Source: Sphingomonas sp.
GTDB taxonomy: Bacteria; Pseudomonadota; Alphaproteobacteria; Sphingomonadales; Sphingomonadaceae
DNA length: 48,248 bases
Direction of reading: 5' to 3'
Assembly (NCBI RefSeq): GCF_013816785.1
Contig: NZ_JACDDV010000010.1
Span: 1 to 48,248, forward strand
The notes under the pieces are model-generated. The model was given only the letters and a program-made list of their open reading frames with translations, did not search any database and had not been told where the DNA came from. The translations under genes were made by a program, and so were the position numbers. Of this stretch, positions 1 through 9,351 are shown piece by piece (the first letter of the stretch is position 1; each line of letters begins with the position of its first letter).

Positions 1-654
1 CGCGAAGCCTGCCTGATCGATCTCGACATCCAGTTCGGCGACGCCGCCTTCCAGCTCGGCCTGCGCCCTCATTTGACCTTCAGCGACCTACTCGAGGCCG
101 GCAAAAGGCTTGACGGCGAACTGATGCGGTCGATCGCCGCGACCCATGCCAGCGGGCTCAAGGTGATCGCCGCGCCGCGCGACATCATGCCGCTTGAATC
201 CCTATCGAGCGACCAACTGCTCGGCATCGTCGACCTCGCCACTTCGCAATTCGGGACGGTGTTCGTGGATTTGCCCATGAACTGGGCCAACTGGTCGCTG
301 TCGCTGCTGGCGCGATCCGATGTCGTGCTGCTGGTGACCGAATTAAGGGTGCCGAGCCTGCACCGCGCGCGGCGCCAGATCGACCTTCTGGAATCGCAGG
401 AAATGGGCAACCTCGACGTGCGCATCGTGCTCAACCGAACCGAAAAGGGTCTGTTCAAGACGATCGACGCGAACGACGCCGAACGCGTGCTCCGGCGGCC
501 GATCGCCTTCACCATCGCCAATGATCACGCGACCATGACCCAAGCAATTGGCCGCGGTATTCCGGTTGCGGAAGTGCGTCGGAAGTGCGCGCTCGGCCGC
601 GATCTCGACGCGATGGACAAGGGTCTCACCGCGGCCCTCGGGCTGGAGCATTAA
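1..654 (+). CDS. cpaE: Tad pilus assembly ATPase CpaE/TadZ (5' end outside window)
   Basis: This is the C-terminal 217 residues of a MinD/ParA-like protein. The frame is open from base 1, so the gene starts upstream of the window. The visible part begins with a strand ending IDLDIQFGDAA, the switch-like region of CpaE/TadZ. It continues with FVDLPMNW and the segment LLVTELRVPSLHRARRQIDL, both typical of the CpaE ATPase-like fold. In tad systems CpaE/TadZ localises the pilus machine, often at a cell pole, and need not hydrolyse ATP. The stop lies two bases before the cpaF start, so the genes are cotranscribed. The P-loop region and any N-terminal receiver-like domain cannot be seen. Family assignment is firm; TadZ versus CpaE is only naming. 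Confidence 0.88.
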   Translation, partial: REACLIDLDIQFGDAAFQLGLRPHLTFSDLLEAGKRLDGELMRSIAATHASGLKVIAAPRDIMPLESLSSDQLLGIVDLATSQFGTVFVDLPMNWANWSLSLLARSDVVLLVTELRVPSLHRARRQIDLLESQEMGNLDVRIVLNRTEKGLFKTIDANDAERVLRRPIAFTIANDHATMTQAIGRGIPVAEVRRKCALGRDLDAMDKGLTAALGLEH

Positions 655-656
655 TC

Positions 657-2045
657 ATGTGGCAAATCCGCAAACCAAATGTTGACGGCGCCCCCGAGGA
701 CGGACCCGAACGGGCGGAGCAAGATCGTAAGCTGATGACCGTCGGCGACGCCGGAGCCTTTGCGACGGCCGACCTGCACACCGACCTGAAGGTCGAGCTT
801 CATCAGCGGTTGCTCAGTCTGATCAACCTGTCGGCCCTAGAGAATATGTCGCACGCGCAGATCGCCGACGAGGTCGGCGACATCGTCCTCGAGGAGCTCG
901 ACAAGCAACGGCACGCTCTTAATCACGGCGAGCGGCGGCAGTTGGTCGACGACGTGCTCGACGAATTGCTCGGCCTCGGCCCGCTCGAGCCTCTGCTCAA
1001 GGACGGTACGATCACCGACATTTTGGTCAACGGCCACGACACGGTGTTCGTCGAACGATACGGCGTGCTCGAACCATCGGCGGTGCGGTTCAAGGACGAG
1101 CGCCATCTCATCCGCATCATTCAGAAAATCGTCTCGGCGGTCGGGCGCCGGGTGGATGAATCGGCGCCGATGGTCGATGCCCGGCTCGCCGACGGCAGCC
1201 GCGTCAACGCCGTCGTGCCTCCGCTGGCGCTCGACGGCGCGCTGTTGTCGATCCGCAAATTCGCCAAGACCCCGATCAGCATGGGCCGGCTGGTCGAGAT
1301 CGGGTCGGTCCCGTCGCAGGTATCGGATGTTCTCAAGGCGGTCGTTTCGGCACGGTTGAACGTGCTCATTTCGGGCGGCACGGGTTCCGGCAAGACGACC
1401 ATGCTCAACGCCATGTCGGCGTTCATCGACAATCGCGAACGGATCGTGACGATCGAGGATTCGGCGGAGTTGCAGCTGCAGCAGGAGCATGTCGCGCGAT
1501 TGGAAACGCGCCCACCCAATATCGAAGGCAAGGGCGAAATCGCCCAGCGCGACCTGGTCAAGAATTCGCTGCGCATGCGTCCCGACCGGATCATCGTTGG
1601 CGAAGTCCGCGGCGGCGAGGCGTTCGACATGCTGCAGGCGATGAACACCGGCCACGACGGGTCGATGACGACCGTTCACGCCAACAATCCGCGCGATGCC
1701 CTCAGTCGCGTCGAACAGATGATTGGCATGAGCGGAATCGACATTCCGGCGCGGTCGGCGCGCGCGCAGATTTCGTCGGCGATCCACGTCGTCGTTCAAG
1801 TGGCACGGCTGTCCGACGGGCGGCGCAAATTGGTCAGCCTGGCCGAACTGAGCGGCATGGAAGGCGACGTCATCACCATGCAGGAAATCTTCCGCTATCG
1901 TCAGACCGGCGTATCGGAGGATGGCGTCGTGCAGGGCCGGTTCGAGGCGACCGGCATTCGCCCGCGCTTCCTTGATCAGGTCATGGCGCACGGCGTCACA
2001 CTGTCTCCCGACCTGTTCCGTCCGGACCGGAATTTCGAGCAATGA
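657..2045 (+). CDS. cpaF: Tad/CpaF secretion ATPase
   Basis: Predicted 462-residue cytoplasmic hexameric ATPase that powers Flp pilus assembly. It has the type II/IV secretion ATPase layout: an N-terminal helical domain, then Walker [11 protein letters not shown] (about residues 239-248), an Asp-box region [13 protein letters not shown], and [15 protein letters not shown] (from about residue 308) with the Walker B glutamate. [12 protein letters not shown] is the histidine-box signature of CpaF/TadA/VirB11. The start is the ATG two bases after the cpaE stop. A longer reading frame reaching back to 585 would overlap cpaE and adds a low-complexity Arg-rich stretch, so it was not used. The stop overlaps the tadB start by four bases. 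Length and motifs are normal for the family. Confidence 0.95.
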   Translation: MWQIRKPNVDGAPEDGPERAEQDRKLMTVGDAGAFATADLHTDLKVELHQRLLSLINLSALENMSHAQIADEVGDIVLEELDKQRHALNHGERRQLVDDVLDELLGLGPLEPLLKDGTITDILVNGHDTVFVERYGVLEPSAVRFKDERHLIRIIQKIVSAVGRRVDESAPMVDARLADGSRVNAVVPPLALDGALLSIRKFAKTPISMGRLVEIGSVPSQVSDVLKAVVSARLNVLISGGTGSGKTTMLNAMSAFIDNRERIVTIEDSAELQLQQEHVARLETRPPNIEGKGEIAQRDLVKNSLRMRPDRIIVGEVRGGEAFDMLQAMNTGHDGSMTTVHANNPRDALSRVEQMIGMSGIDIPARSARAQISSAIHVVVQVARLSDGRRKLVSLAELSGMEGDVITMQEIFRYRQTGVSEDGVVQGRFEATGIRPRFLDQVMAHGVTLSPDLFRPDRNFEQ

Positions 2046-3043
2046 CCGGAAACTGGCTTCGCGCCCTGGCCCTCATCCTGGTGTTCGCCGCGGTGGTTTT
2101 CGCGGTCGAACGGCTAGTGTCAGCAATCGTCGCGCGGCAGATGCAAGGCCGGGCGATCAACCAGCGGCTCGATCTCATCGGGCAAGGCGTATCGCGCGGC
2201 GAGGCGATGCAGCGGCTGCGCCGGCGCGCGACCAACGTCCCGGAAGGCCTGCCCCCGTTCCTCGCCGGACCGGCAATGCGGTTCGAAAAGACGCTGATGG
2301 CGGCGGGCGTGACGATGGAAACCGGCAAGTTGATGCTGGCGCTGCTGGTGGCGCCGTTCGCGCTGTTCCTGCTGATCGTCCTCATCGTTACGCTCGGCGG
2401 CGGCCTGCTCGGCGGCGGCCGGGTCCTGCTGATTGGCACTTTCGCGCTGATTGTCGGGCTCGGCATCCCGATGTTCTATTTTCAGACCCGTGCGGCGCGC
2501 ATGCGCAAGAAAATTCAGGACCAATTTCCGGTCGCCCTCGACGTGTTCGTTCGCGGTCTTCGCGCCGGTCATCCGATTGCCGCCGCGCTTGATCTGCTGA
2601 CGGTCGAAATGCCCGATCCGATTGGCAGCCAGTTCGGGATCGTCGTCGACGAAGTGACGTATGGCGCCGACCTGCGCGATGCGTTGACCGGCATGGCCGA
2701 CCGCTGGGATCTGGAGGATATGCGGATGTTCGTCGTCAGCCTGTCGGTGCAGAGCGAAACCGGCGGCAACCTTGCCGAAATACTCGAGAATCTGAGCAAG
2801 GTTATTCGTGAACGGGCGTCGATGATGCTCAAGGTGAGGGCCTTGTCGAGCGAGGGCCGCATGTCGGCGGCGATGCTCACCGGGCTGCCCGTGCTGACCT
2901 TTGCCGGCCTGTTCATCGGCAACCCGAAATTCTTTCTCGACGTAGCCGACGATCCCTTCTTCATCCCCGGTTATGTCGCCCTAATCCTGCTCTACGCGGT
3001 AGGCTTTTACACCATCCGCCGCATGATCGACCTGAAGGTGTAA
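2042..3043 (+). CDS. tadB: Tad pilus inner-membrane platform protein TadB
   Basis: 333-residue type II secretion F-domain protein, one of the paired inner-membrane platform proteins on which the CpaF motor acts. It begins with a hydrophobic segment (about residues 6-25), then a soluble stretch, a central pair of membrane helices (about 100-145), the F domain starting near QDQFPVALDVFVRGLRAGHPIAAAL, and two C-terminal helices. The signature around FVRGLRAGHPI separates TadB from TadC. It overlaps cpaF by ATGA and is followed by tadC after five bases, so platform proteins and motor are made together. No anomaly seen. Confidence 0.92.
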   Translation: MTGNWLRALALILVFAAVVFAVERLVSAIVARQMQGRAINQRLDLIGQGVSRGEAMQRLRRRATNVPEGLPPFLAGPAMRFEKTLMAAGVTMETGKLMLALLVAPFALFLLIVLIVTLGGGLLGGGRVLLIGTFALIVGLGIPMFYFQTRAARMRKKIQDQFPVALDVFVRGLRAGHPIAAALDLLTVEMPDPIGSQFGIVVDEVTYGADLRDALTGMADRWDLEDMRMFVVSLSVQSETGGNLAEILENLSKVIRERASMMLKVRALSSEGRMSAAMLTGLPVLTFAGLFIGNPKFFLDVADDPFFIPGYVALILLYAVGFYTIRRMIDLKV

Positions 3044-3048
3044 CGGCG

Positions 3049-4023
3049 ATGACAGACTTCCTCTCCAATGACCTGGTCCGCATTTCGATGCTGTTCCTGC
3101 TGTTCATGGCGGTCGTGGTGGTGACCTTCGCGGCGGTCGCGACGCTGTCCGATCGGCAGCAGGTTCGAACGCGGCTGACCGGTGAGAAAGGCTCACTCGA
3201 CCTCAGCGACGCGGCGATGATCGGCGGGCTGCGCACGCACGATGCCCGGGGCGCCTGGGTGGCGATGGTGACGGCGCTCGAGCGGGCCGGTGTATCGCTG
3301 GTCGACACCAAGGACGCGACGCTGCGCAGCCGGCTGATCGCCGCCGGATACCGTCAGGATTATGCGCCCCGCATCTATTCGCTGGCGCGGCTGATCATGG
3401 TCATCGCATTGCCATTGTTCGTCTTCGCCCTGCTATGGCTGAGCGGTAGCTCGCCTTCCCTGTTCAAACTTTACCTTATCGGCGCGGTCGCCGCTTTGCT
3501 CGGGCTTTATTTCCCGTCCTTGTGGGTGCGCGCGCGGGCCAGTGGGCGGCAGCGTGAAATCATCAACGGATTTCCGGACGCGCTCGACCTGATGCTGGTG
3601 TGCGTCGAGGCCGGACTGGGGCTCGAATCCGCTTTCAGCCGGGTCGGCATGGAGATGACGCGATCGCATCCATTGCTCGCCGAGCAGCTGGGCACCGTCG
3701 TGCTTGAGCTTCGCGCCGGACGCAGCCAGGAGGATGCCCTGAGAAGGATGGCCGACCGCGCCGGGGCCGACGAGATACGCGCCTTCGCGACGCTGCTCAT
3801 CCAGTCGCATAAATTGGGGTCGTCGGTCGCGCAGACGCTGCGCACCTATGCCTCGGAAATGCGTGAACGGCGGCGGATGCGTGCCGAGGAAAAGGCCCAC
3901 CGTCTGCCGGTGCTGCTGTCTATTCCGTTGGTGGTGTGCATGCTGCCAGTGATGATTGGCGTATTGATGCTGCCGGCCGTCATTCGGACCATCCGCGTGA
4001 TTATTCCGGCCATGGGGGGCTGA
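3049..4023 (+). CDS. tadC: Tad pilus inner-membrane platform protein TadC
   Basis: 324-residue second platform protein of the tad machine and likely partner of TadB. It has an N-terminal membrane helix (about residues 12-33), a central pair (about 110-165), the F domain with GFPDALDLMLVCVEAGLGLE, and a C-terminal hydrophobic pair (about 285-318). The VEAGLGLESAF segment is characteristic of TadC. It starts five bases after tadB and its stop sits just before the lipoprotein gene start, so it belongs to the same operon. Confidence 0.92.
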   Translation: MTDFLSNDLVRISMLFLLFMAVVVVTFAAVATLSDRQQVRTRLTGEKGSLDLSDAAMIGGLRTHDARGAWVAMVTALERAGVSLVDTKDATLRSRLIAAGYRQDYAPRIYSLARLIMVIALPLFVFALLWLSGSSPSLFKLYLIGAVAALLGLYFPSLWVRARASGRQREIINGFPDALDLMLVCVEAGLGLESAFSRVGMEMTRSHPLLAEQLGTVVLELRAGRSQEDALRRMADRAGADEIRAFATLLIQSHKLGSSVAQTLRTYASEMRERRRMRAEEKAHRLPVLLSIPLVVCMLPVMIGVLMLPAVIRTIRVIIPAMGG

Positions 4024-4024
4024 T

Positions 4025-5026
4025 ATGAATCGCAACTACACGACCGGCCTGTGTCTGATCGCTTCACTTGCGGCCGCCGCGTGCAGCAAACAGGTCGAGA
4101 TTCGCTCGATCGCCTCGACCCTGACGCCAGGCCCGCAGCCGGCCAACATCCGGGTGGCGGAAGGCACCGCCCAATATGCGCTTGGCAACACCGGACTGGC
4201 TCTCGAAGCCTTTCGCAAGGCGCTGCGCGAACAGCCGGGCAATGTCGAGGCGATGGTCGGGCTGGCGGCCTGTTACGACCGGATGGGCCGGTTCGACCTG
4301 TCGCGAAAGAATTACGAAATGGCTCTGGCGGTCGCTCCGACCGACACCGCTTTGTATACAGCGTTTGTGCAATCGCTCGAGCTTCAGGGGCAGTTTCCCG
4401 AAGCCGCGCGGGTCAAAGCCGAGCTGGCCGAACGCATCGTCGCCCCCGAGGCGATGCGTGCCGTGCCTGGATCGGTCCCCGTGCTGCCGCCGCCACCGGC
4501 GCCCAGCGTGACGGTCGCGCTTGCGCCGCCGCGCTCCGCGCCGGTGGCGGTTGAGCCGGCCAAGGTCGACCAGCCAAAACTTTCGTCGATGGCCCCGGCC
4601 GGACCGGCGAGGACTGCGGCCAGGCTCGAACGGATGTCGGTGGGCGAAGTCGCGCTGATCACCCGCGCCGAGCCGCGCTGGGCGGCGCGTACCGTTGCGC
4701 GCAGCGCGACCAGCACCACGATACGATTCGAACCCAGGCGCGAGGCGGCGGTGACCCTGCTCAATGCGGCACGGGTGCGCGGGCTGGCCGCGCGGACGCG
4801 CGCCTATCTTGCGGCGCGCGGCTTCACGGGCGCGGCCATCGGCGACGCGCCCAGCGCCCGTCAGCGGAGCGCGATCCTGTTTGGGGCCGGCGAGCGACCA
4901 CGCGCCGAGCGGCTGGCCTTGCAATTCGGCTTTGCTCTCGAGCGGCAACCGTCGGCAGGCGGGCTGGTCGTGCTGCTTGGCCGCGACGCGGCGCGCGATG
5001 ATTCGCTGACCCGGCCGAGCGCCTGA
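4025..5026 (+). CDS. TadD-like TPR lipoprotein with a LytR-C-like C-terminal domain
   Basis: 333-residue predicted lipoprotein. The N terminus has a short hydrophobic stretch ending in AAAAC, with the acylated cysteine at residue 20. The lipobox is Ala-rich rather than ideal. Tetratricopeptide-like helices follow (about residues 37-125), then a Pro/Ala-rich linker (about 140-195). A C-terminal domain (about 242-322) contains VTLLNAARVRGLA and a GLVVLLGRD end, resembling the LytR C-terminal (LytR_C) fold. TPR lipoproteins of the TadD type are assembly factors of tad pili. The added C-terminal domain suggests cell-envelope binding, which is inference. It sits one base after tadC and overlaps the next TPR gene by one base. 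TadD role: moderate confidence; lipoprotein and TPR: good. Confidence 0.78.
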   Translation: MNRNYTTGLCLIASLAAAACSKQVEIRSIASTLTPGPQPANIRVAEGTAQYALGNTGLALEAFRKALREQPGNVEAMVGLAACYDRMGRFDLSRKNYEMALAVAPTDTALYTAFVQSLELQGQFPEAARVKAELAERIVAPEAMRAVPGSVPVLPPPPAPSVTVALAPPRSAPVAVEPAKVDQPKLSSMAPAGPARTAARLERMSVGEVALITRAEPRWAARTVARSATSTTIRFEPRREAAVTLLNAARVRGLAARTRAYLAARGFTGAAIGDAPSARQRSAILFGAGERPRAERLALQFGFALERQPSAGGLVVLLGRDAARDDSLTRPSA

Positions 5027-5877
5027 TGATCGCCTTCGCGCTGGCGCTCGCGCTTGCGCAAGGGGCGCCGGCTCCAGTCGCGCCACTGCCAGCCGCGCCA
5101 ATGCCCATTCTTGCACCGCAGATCCCGGCGGCGCTATCGCTTGGCGAGGCCGGCCATGCAATTGCCGCTGGGCGGCTTGACCAGGCCAAGGCGATGCTGG
5201 CGGCAGCGGTGGCCGCGGGCGCCAAGGGCGATCCGGTTGACCGGCTGCTCGCCGACCTCGCCTTCGCGCGAGGCGAAAACTATCAGGCGCGATCACTTTA
5301 CCAGGGGCTGTTGACCGCTCACCCCGACGAAGCGCTGCTGCTGGAACGTGCCGGAATCGCCTCGCTGAAACTGGGGCGGACGGAAGAAGCGACGGCGTTG
5401 CTCGACCGGGCGACGCGCAGCAGCGGAGCCGGTTGGCGGGCATGGAACGCGCTAGGCGTCGCGGCCGACCGGCAAGGACGGTGGAACGAGGCCGATGCGG
5501 CCTATGCGAGCGCGACTGCGCTTGACCCGATGCGGGCCGAAGTGTCGAACAACCAGGGCTGGTCGCTGATGCTGCGCGGGCGGTGGGCGGACGCGATGGA
5601 GTCCTTCCTCCGCTCCGCCGCACTCGACCCTAATTCGCCGCGCCTGGCCAACAATCTCGAGCTGGCGCGGGCTGCGATGGCGGCCGACCTGCCGCGGCGG
5701 ATGGCGAGCGAAGGCGACGAGGCGTTCGCGGCGCGTCTCAACGACGCCGGAGTCGTTGCGGCGGCCAGTGGCAATTCCAAATTGGCTCAGGCCGCCTTCG
5801 CCCAGGCGATCGAGCTCAAGAGTCACTGGTTCGCCCGCGCCGCCGATAATCTGGCTGCGTTGGGGACGCCCAAATGA
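5026..5877 (+). CDS. TPR-repeat protein of the tad locus
   Basis: 283 residues with an N-terminal hydrophobic segment that looks like a signal peptide (about residues 1-17), an Ala/Pro-rich stretch, then several tetratricopeptide repeats (about 45-270). Recognisable TPR turns include EADAAYASATALDPMRAEVS and ADAMESFLRSAALDPNSPRL. TPR proteins of this kind in tad operons (TadD-like) support pilus assembly or secretin positioning; the exact partner cannot be read from sequence. Its ATG overlaps the preceding stop by one base and its stop overlaps the prepilin peptidase ATG, so it lies inside the operon. Confidence 0.8.
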   Translation: MIAFALALALAQGAPAPVAPLPAAPMPILAPQIPAALSLGEAGHAIAAGRLDQAKAMLAAAVAAGAKGDPVDRLLADLAFARGENYQARSLYQGLLTAHPDEALLLERAGIASLKLGRTEEATALLDRATRSSGAGWRAWNALGVAADRQGRWNEADAAYASATALDPMRAEVSNNQGWSLMLRGRWADAMESFLRSAALDPNSPRLANNLELARAAMAADLPRRMASEGDEAFAARLNDAGVVAAASGNSKLAQAAFAQAIELKSHWFARAADNLAALGTPK

Positions 5878-6362
5878 CGTTGCTGATGTCGGCCCCGACG
5901 TGGCTGTTGGCAATTGTCTTCCTGCTGTTCGTGCTGGCCGCGATCGAAGACATGTGGCGGCTTCGAATCCACGACTGGGTTTCGGCGGGGATCGCGGTCG
6001 GGGCGTTCGTTGCGATAGCGCTCGACGGGCCGATTGTCGGCCTGTGGGAAAATTTGCTGTTGTTCTCCCTGATCCTGGCCATCGGCACGCTGATCTTCGC
6101 GCTCGGACTGCTCGGCGGCGGCGATATCAAGCTGTTGGCGGCGTCGGCACTTTGGGTAGACCTCGATCATGGCTGGAAAATGCTGGTGGCGGTGGCGCTC
6201 GCTGGCGGGGTAGAGATGCTCATCGTGACCGTTATCCGTTATCTGCCCTGGCCCGACTCCTGGCGAGAGCGCGGCGCCCTTCTCCGGCGCGGCGAGGCGA
6301 TCCCCTACGCGCTGGCGATCGGTGTCGGCTTTGCGGGGATCAGCTGGGTCGCGCGTCTGTGA
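5874..6362 (+). CDS. cpaA: Tad prepilin peptidase (A24 family, CpaA/TadV)
   Basis: 162-residue polytopic aspartic peptidase that cleaves Flp prepilin at the cytoplasmic face of the inner membrane. The two expected aspartates are visible: Asp26 in AAIEDMWRLRIHDW and Asp84 in the GGGDIK signature. Hydrophobic helices surround both. It lacks the N-methylase domain of PilD, as is normal for the short TadV/CpaA type. It overlaps the upstream TPR gene by ATGA and is the last recognisable tad gene here. In many tad loci this gene comes near the start, next to the pilin gene. No flp pilin gene is visible in the window. Confidence 0.9.
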   Translation: MTLLMSAPTWLLAIVFLLFVLAAIEDMWRLRIHDWVSAGIAVGAFVAIALDGPIVGLWENLLLFSLILAIGTLIFALGLLGGGDIKLLAASALWVDLDHGWKMLVAVALAGGVEMLIVTVIRYLPWPDSWRERGALLRRGEAIPYALAIGVGFAGISWVARL

Positions 6363-6370
6363 GGTGGCCG

Positions 6371-6844
6371 ATGCTGCTGATCGCGTTAGCACCGGCGCCG
6401 GCGCTCGCCTTGCCGCGGCTGGTCGGGGCAAGCGGCCAATGGGCGGCGCTGGTCGAAGGCCGGACTTGCGAGGCCGCGGCGCGTTCGATCCGCGCCCCGC
6501 TCAAGGGCCGCCAGACGGCGCGGGCCAGCCTGTCGTTCGATGCCGGGGGTCCACGGCGCGGCCAGTTCGCCGCGCGCTTGTCGCGGGCTCCGCGGGCCGG
6601 GGCGAGCGTACTGCTGACCATCGGCCAGCAGCAGTTTCTGCTGATGAGCGCGGCAGACATGGCCTGGAGCCGCGGCCCGGCGCAGGAGGTGGCGATCATC
6701 GCCGCGATGCGCCGCAGCGGCGAAATACGGATCGAGGCGCGCAGTCCTGACGGGGGGCGGATCGTCGACCGATACAGCCTCGACGGAGCCCCGCTGGCGA
6801 TCGACGCCGCCGCGGCCTGCGCCGCGACGCTGGCAAATCGCTGA
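6371..6844 (+). CDS. IalB-like secreted protein
   Basis: 157-residue predicted exported protein. The ATG at 6371 gives a short hydrophobic signal sequence ending near ALALP; longer upstream reading would run through the cpaA gene and was rejected. The body has WAALVEGRTCEAA near the start, a middle segment RGQFAARLSRAPRAGASVLL and a late Cys (about residue 151). I recall this pattern from small IalB (invasion-associated locus B)-like proteins of sphingomonads. Two cysteines could form a disulfide after export. It begins eight bases after cpaA, so it may be read from the tad operon, but no functional link is implied. Function unknown. Confidence 0.6.
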   Translation: MLLIALAPAPALALPRLVGASGQWAALVEGRTCEAAARSIRAPLKGRQTARASLSFDAGGPRRGQFAARLSRAPRAGASVLLTIGQQQFLLMSAADMAWSRGPAQEVAIIAAMRRSGEIRIEARSPDGGRIVDRYSLDGAPLAIDAAAACAATLANR

Positions 6845-6869
6845 CGTTTCACCTACATGACCCGCTCTC

Positions 6870-8066
6870 ATGAGCGCCGACACGTCCCTGATGCCGATTC
6901 CCGGCCCGATCGATCCCGTGCCCGTTCCGCGCGCCGCATCGCCGCGCGCCGATGGCAAGGTCGAGCTGATCGGACTTTCACGGGACGCGATCCGCGCCGA
7001 GCTTGAGGCGGCCGGGTTCGAGCCGAAGCAAGCCAGGCTTCGCTCCAAGCAAATCTGGCATTGGATCTACAATCGCGGCGTCAGCGACTTCGCCGCGATG
7101 ACCGACATCGCCAAGGCGCAATCGCCGCGGCTGGCCGAGCGGTTCGCCATCACTCGGCCTATCGTGGTCGAGGCGCAGGTATCGACCGACGGCACGCGCA
7201 AGTGGTTACTGCGGACCCACGACGGCCACGACTTTGAAATGGTGTTCATTCCCGACGCCGACCGGGGCACGCTGTGCGTGTCAAGCCAGGTCGGCTGCAC
7301 GCTAAACTGCCGTTTCTGCCACACCGGGACGATGAAACTGGTCCGCAACCTCGACGCGGCGGAGATCGTCGGCCAGGTGATGCTGGCGCGCGACGCGCTC
7401 GGCGAATGGCCGTCCTCGCCCGACGGCCGGATGCTGACCAACATCGTGATGATGGGCATGGGCGAGCCGCTCTACAATTTCGAAAATGTCCGCGATGCGC
7501 TGAAGATCGTCATGGACGGCGACGGGCTAGGCCTGTCGAAGCGGCGGATCACCTTGTCGACCTCGGGCGTGGTGCCGATGATGGCCCGCGCCGGCGAGGA
7601 GATCGGGGTCAACCTCGCGGTCTCGCTTCACGCGGTGACCAAGGAAGTGCGCGACGAGATCGTGCCGATCAACAAGAAGTACGGCATCGACCAGCTGCTC
7701 GCCGCTTGCGCCGCCTATCCCGGCGCCAACAATGCGCGGCGGATCACCTTCGAATATGTGATGCTCAAGGACAAGAACGACAGCGACGCCGACGCGCGCG
7801 AGCTGGTGCGGTTGATCCGGCACTACAAGCTGCCGGCCAAGGTCAACCTGATCCCGTTCAACCCGTGGCCGGGCGCGCCCTACGAATGTTCGAGCGACGA
7901 GCGCATCCGGGCCTTTTCGACGATCGTCTTCCAGGGCGGCATCTCCGCCCCGGTGCGCACCCCGCGCGGCCGCGACATCGACGCCGCTTGCGGTCAATTG
8001 AAGACGACTGCCGAAAAGCGCTCGCGCGCTGACCTCGACCGCGAGGCCGCGGCCCAGTTGGCATAG
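6870..8066 (+). CDS. rlmN: Dual-specificity RNA methyltransferase RlmN
   Basis: 398-residue radical-SAM enzyme that methylates C2 of adenosine 2503 in 23S rRNA and adenosine 37 in some tRNAs. The radical SAM cluster motif CxxxCxxC is present as CTLNCRFC with Cys143, Cys147 and Cys150, followed by HTGTM. The SAM-binding stretch [11 protein letters not shown] and the late [12 protein letters not shown], which carries the conserved C-terminal cysteine of the RlmN mechanism, are also seen. The N-terminal 30 residues are longer and Pro-rich compared with the core. The ATG chosen lies 25 bases after the previous gene. Cfr is an alternative family member, but genomic context and the N-terminal domain favour RlmN. 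Confidence 0.95.
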   Translation: MSADTSLMPIPGPIDPVPVPRAASPRADGKVELIGLSRDAIRAELEAAGFEPKQARLRSKQIWHWIYNRGVSDFAAMTDIAKAQSPRLAERFAITRPIVVEAQVSTDGTRKWLLRTHDGHDFEMVFIPDADRGTLCVSSQVGCTLNCRFCHTGTMKLVRNLDAAEIVGQVMLARDALGEWPSSPDGRMLTNIVMMGMGEPLYNFENVRDALKIVMDGDGLGLSKRRITLSTSGVVPMMARAGEEIGVNLAVSLHAVTKEVRDEIVPINKKYGIDQLLAACAAYPGANNARRITFEYVMLKDKNDSDADARELVRLIRHYKLPAKVNLIPFNPWPGAPYECSSDERIRAFSTIVFQGGISAPVRTPRGRDIDAACGQLKTTAEKRSRADLDREAAAQLA

Positions 8067-8109
8067 GGCCCGCCTTGCGGCTCGGACGGGCGCATGTCAT
8101 GTCGGCGCC

Positions 8110-9330
8110 ATGTCGATGATCCACCGCCTCGCCGCCCAGCTGATAAAGCGCGGGCGGCTGCACATGACTCTCCCCAACGGCTCGCGCGAGACGTTCGGCC
8201 CGGGCGGCGGCCCCGAGGTCAGGGCACGGCTGACCGACCGCGCGGCGCTGGTCCGGCTGATCAGCTATCCACGCCTCGCGCTCGGCGAGCTTTACCTCGA
8301 GGGGCGCCTCATTCTCGAGCAGGGGACGATCCTCGACCTGCTCGAGATCGTGGTCGGGTCCAATCCCTGGGAGGACGGCGCCAAGCGCGGCAAGACGGCG
8401 ATGAGCAAGCGCAGCCTGGCGCCGCTGATGGCGCTGCTCCGGCGAAACCGGCCGAACAAGTCGCGCAGCAACGTCGCCCATCATTACGACCTCGACGACC
8501 GGCTCTACGACCTGTTCCTCGATCCATGGCGCCAATATAGTTGCGCCTATTTCCTCACGCCCGACATCGGTCTCGACGAGGCCCAGCGGCTGAAGCTGGC
8601 GCATATCGCCGCCAAGCTCGACCTTCGCCGCGGCCAGCGGGTGCTGGACATCGGCTGCGGCTGGGGCGGGCTCGCCATCTACCTCAACCGCGTCGCCGGG
8701 GTCGAGGTGCTCGGCGTTACCTTGTCGACCGAGCAGCTCGGCTATGCCCGCGCCTGGGCCGACCGCGAAGGCGTCGCCGACAAGGTCAAGTTCGAACTGA
8801 TCGACTATCGCCATGTCGAAGGGACGTTCGACCGGATCGTCTCGATCGGCATGTTCGAACATGTCGGCGCCGCTCATTACGACGAATTCTACGCCGCTTG
8901 CGTGCGGCTGCTCGACCCCGACGGGGTGATGCTGCTCCACACCATCGGCAAGTTAGGCGGCGCCGGTGCGCCCGACCCGTTCACTGACAAATGGATCTTC
9001 CCCGGCTATCATGTCCCCAGCCTCGCCCAGATGTGTTCGTCGAGCGAAAAGGCGCGGATGGTCGTCGCGGATGTCGAGACATTGCGGCTCCATTATGCTT
9101 ACACACTGCGCCACTGGCTGCGGCGTTGCGAAGCCAGGCGGGCCGAGATCGTCGAATTGTATGACGAGCGGTTCTACCGGATGTGGGAATTTTATCTGGC
9201 CGGCGCGATCATCATGTTCGAGGCCGGCACCGGGTGCAATTTTCAGGTGCAATATATCCGTAGCCGCCGGGCGTTGCCGATCACCCGCGATTATATGGCC
9301 GACGCCGAAGCTCGCTACCGGGCGAGTTGA
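8110..9330 (+). CDS. cfa: Cyclopropane-fatty-acyl-phospholipid synthase
   Basis: 406-residue SAM-dependent enzyme that converts unsaturated acyl chains of membrane phospholipids to cyclopropane acids. It has an N-terminal lipid-binding part, then RSNVAHHYDLDDRLYDLFLD and YSCAYF, both conserved in the Cfa family. The SAM site VLDIGCGWGG starts at about residue 178. FDRIVSIGMFEHVG and the C-terminal GTGCNFQVQY complete the family pattern. The start ATG gives MSMIHRLAAQL, 43 bases after rlmN. A hairpin lies immediately after the stop, so transcription from the tad-rlmN side probably ends here. Confidence 0.93.
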   Translation: MSMIHRLAAQLIKRGRLHMTLPNGSRETFGPGGGPEVRARLTDRAALVRLISYPRLALGELYLEGRLILEQGTILDLLEIVVGSNPWEDGAKRGKTAMSKRSLAPLMALLRRNRPNKSRSNVAHHYDLDDRLYDLFLDPWRQYSCAYFLTPDIGLDEAQRLKLAHIAAKLDLRRGQRVLDIGCGWGGLAIYLNRVAGVEVLGVTLSTEQLGYARAWADREGVADKVKFELIDYRHVEGTFDRIVSIGMFEHVGAAHYDEFYAACVRLLDPDGVMLLHTIGKLGGAGAPDPFTDKWIFPGYHVPSLAQMCSSSEKARMVVADVETLRLHYAYTLRHWLRRCEARRAEIVELYDERFYRMWEFYLAGAIIMFEAGTGCNFQVQYIRSRRALPITRDYMADAEARYRAS

Positions 9331-9349
9331 CGCCCGCCCGGTCGGGCGT
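9330..9349. terminator. Hairpin between convergent cfa and S46 peptidase genes
   Basis: A perfect 7-base-pair stem (ACGCCCG pairing with CGGGCGT) with a six-base loop lies between the cfa stop and the stop of the convergent S46 gene. It is short of uridines on either strand, so it is a weak intrinsic or bidirectional terminator candidate rather than a classical one. Confidence 0.45.
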
Positions 9350-9351
9350 TC

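Noticed and set aside
837-2042. 401-codon frame antisense to cpaF
   Set aside because: It lies opposite a clear CpaF gene, has Asp/His/Arg-rich composition typical of antisense frames in GC-rich DNA, and no recognisable motif.
4064-5623. 519-codon minus-strand frame across the two TPR genes
   Set aside because: Arg/Pro-rich shadow of two overlapping plus-strand genes with signal sequence and TPR patterns; no ribosome site.
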